From contig DASQEZ010000266.1 in NCBI GenBank assembly GCA_035633415.1, forward strand, positions 1 to 11,929: a DNA stretch of 11,929 bases. Direction: 5' to 3'. Position numbers and translations under genes: made by a program. Below, piece after piece: positions 10,561 through 11,929 of the stretch (the stretch's first letter is position 1; every line of letters begins with the position of its first letter). The notes beneath the pieces are model-generated. The model was not told the DNA's origin. It saw nothing but the letters and a program-made list of their open reading frames with translations, and ran no database searches. Source of the DNA: Fodinibacter sp035633415. Lineage in GTDB: Bacteria > Actinomycetota > Actinomycetes > Actinomycetales > Dermatophilaceae.

Positions 10561-11929
10561 ATGAACGACATCCACGTCTACGACACGACGCTGCGCGATG
10601 GCGCACAGCAGGAGGGCCTCAACCTCACCGTGGCGGACAAGCTCGCCATCGCCTCGCACCTGGACGAGCTGGGAGTCGGCTACATCGAGGGTGGCTGGCC
10701 CGGCGCGAACCCCAAGGACACCGAGTTCTTCGCCCGCGCGGCATCCGAGCTGCAGCTGCGCAACGCCACGCTCGCGGCCTTCGGTGCGACCCGACGCGCC
10801 GGTGGGCGCGCGGCGAGCGACCCCTTGGTGAGGGCGCTCGTCGACAGCCGGGCGACGGTGGTGACCCTCGTCGCGAAGTCGCACACCGGGCACGTCGAGC
10901 GAGCCCTGCGCACCACGCTCGCCGAGAACCTCGAGATGATCCGTGACACCGTCTCGTTCCTGCGCGGCGAGGGCCGACGGGTGTTCCTCGACGCGGAGCA
11001 CTTCTTCGACGGCTACGCGACCAACCGCGACTACGCGCTCGAGGCCGTGCGGGTCGCCACCGAGGCCGGTGCCGAGCTCGTGGCCCTGTGCGACACGAAC
11101 GGCGGCATGCTGCCGAACCAGGTCGCCGACGTGGTCGACGACGTGGTGCGCACGACCGGTGCGCGGATCGGCATCCACTGCCACAACGACACCGGCTGCG
11201 CGGTCGCCAACTCGATGGCTGCGGTCGACGCGGGCGCGACCCACGTGCAGGGAACGGTCAACGGCTACGGCGAGCGCACCGGCAACGCCGACCTGCTCAC
11301 CGTCGTCGCCAACCTCCAGCTCAAGAAGGGCCTGCCGCTCCTGGAGCCGCACCGCCTGCAGGAGTCGACCCGCATCGCCCACGCGATCGCCGAGGTCACC
11401 AACGTGCCGGCCTACTCGCGCCAGCCCTACGTCGGTTCGAGCGCGTTCGCGCACAAGGCCGGTCTGCACGCCAGTGCCATCAAGATCGACCCCGACCTCT
11501 ACCAGCACATGGACCCCAAGGCCGTGGGAAACGACATGCGGATGCTGGTGTCCGACATGGCTGGCCGCGCCTCCATCGAGCTGAAGTCGCGCGAGCTCGG
11601 GTTCGACCTCGACTCCACCGACGACCACGACAACGCGACGCTCGCCCGCGTGCTGCGCGCGGTCAAGGAGCGCGAGCTGCGCGGCTACACCTTCGACGCG
11701 GCCGACGCGTCCTTCGAGCTGCTGCTGCGCCGTGAGATCGACGGGTCGCTGCCGGCCTTCTTCGAGGTCGAGTCGTGGCGGGTCATCACCGATGCCCGCG
11801 GTGACGACGAGGCGCTGTCGGAGGCGACCGTGAAGCTCGTCGCGGCCGGTGAGCGTGGCGTGCGCACGGGGGAGGGCAACGGCCCGGTCAACGCGCTGGA
11901 CCAGGCGCTGCGGTCAGCGCTGGCGAAGT
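10561..11929 (+). CDS. cimA: citramalate synthase (partial, 3' end beyond the window)
   Basis: 456 codons are visible with no stop, about 85% of the usual ~530 aa. The enzyme condenses pyruvate with acetyl-CoA to (R)-citramalate, the first step of the threonine-independent route to 2-oxobutyrate and isoleucine. The catalytic DRE-TIM barrel begins with YDTTLRDGAQQEG (7-19) and continues with YIEGGWPGANPKDTEFF (41-57), a CimA-type marker. H206 and H208 in IGIHCHNDTGCAVANS are the metal ligands, and GTVNGYGERTGNADL and AFAHKAGLHASA follow. The last visible part, EVESWRVITD to KLVAAGERGVRTGEGNGPVNALDQAL, is the start of the regulatory LeuA dimer-like domain. The ATG at 10561 has a weak Shine-Dalgarno-like AAGTGAG (10549-10555). 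2-Isopropylmalate synthase is the alternative, but the GGWPGANPKD motif favours CimA. Confidence 0.92.
   Translation, partial: MNDIHVYDTTLRDGAQQEGLNLTVADKLAIASHLDELGVGYIEGGWPGANPKDTEFFARAASELQLRNATLAAFGATRRAGGRAASDPLVRALVDSRATVVTLVAKSHTGHVERALRTTLAENLEMIRDTVSFLRGEGRRVFLDAEHFFDGYATNRDYALEAVRVATEAGAELVALCDTNGGMLPNQVADVVDDVVRTTGARIGIHCHNDTGCAVANSMAAVDAGATHVQGTVNGYGERTGNADLLTVVANLQLKKGLPLLEPHRLQESTRIAHAIAEVTNVPAYSRQPYVGSSAFAHKAGLHASAIKIDPDLYQHMDPKAVGNDMRMLVSDMAGRASIELKSRELGFDLDSTDDHDNATLARVLRAVKERELRGYTFDAADASFELLLRREIDGSLPAFFEVESWRVITDARGDDEALSEATVKLVAAGERGVRTGEGNGPVNALDQALRSALAK

Noticed and set aside
10470..10946. Plus-strand frame starting in the cimA 5' region
   Set aside because: It overlaps cimA out of frame with an Arg/Gly/His-rich translation and has no family features.
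10504..11628. 374-codon minus-strand frame opposite cimA
   Set aside because: It is an antisense shadow of a clearly recognised CimA, with no motif or ribosome site.
1..11929. CRISPR array, tRNA/rRNA, IS element, prophage or attachment site
   Set aside because: No spaced repeats, tRNA-like cloverleaf, transposase motif or terminal inverted repeats were seen.

Overview
The window is about 70% GC, with G/C-ending codons throughout, SDR/ALDH/GntR-type catabolic genes, and several start codons placed 6-7 nt after a -10-like box (leaderless starts). This points to a high-GC actinomycete, probably Micrococcales/Intrasporangiaceae-like. That placement rests on overall impression, not on a search.

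Layout, left to right: (1) 1-139, the 3' end of serA (D-3-phosphoglycerate dehydrogenase). (2) 140-660, a dense regulatory interval. It holds a promoter whose -35/-10 spacer is filled by a 22-bp palindrome, a leaderless 17-codon leader peptide with Val-Leu-Leu-Leu-Ile in a row, a series of hairpins, a 31-aa small protein gene with perfect G/C third positions, a strong hairpin terminator, and a second leaderless-type promoter for leuB. (3) 661-2885, leuB and ilvE, for leucine and branched-chain amino acid synthesis. (4) 2930-9191, a tightly packed plus-strand run: FadR-type regulator, glutamine-synthetase-like ligase, aldehyde dehydrogenase, SDR dehydrogenase, class I glutamine-amidotransferase-like gamma-glutamyl hydrolase, and a membrane-anchored NAPE-PLD-like metallo-beta-lactamase-fold hydrolase. 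(5) 9196-10203 on the minus strand, an extended-SDR NAD-dependent epimerase. (6) 10204-10560, a second regulatory interval. It carries a 14-codon leader peptide with Thr-Thr-Thr-Ile-Ile-Ile, an adjacent hairpin and a canonical U-tract terminator. (7) 10561 to the end, cimA (citramalate synthase), cut by the window edge.

serA, leuB, ilvE and cimA form a branched-chain amino acid neighbourhood, and both of its regulatory intervals carry leader peptides matched to the pathway: Val/Leu/Ile before leuB, and Thr/Ile before cimA, which feeds isoleucine synthesis without threonine. Between ilvE and cimA sits a catabolic operon. Its enzymes fit capture of an amine by gamma-glutamylation, oxidation of an alcohol to an aldehyde (SDR), oxidation to an acid (ALDH) and release of glutamate (amidohydrolase). 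An alcohol dehydrogenase-type SDR in place of a PuuB-type amine oxidase favours an amino alcohol such as ethanolamine over putrescine. The downstream NAPE-PLD homologue, whose animal relatives release N-acylethanolamine from lipid, suggests a possible link between lipid-derived ethanolamine and this pathway.
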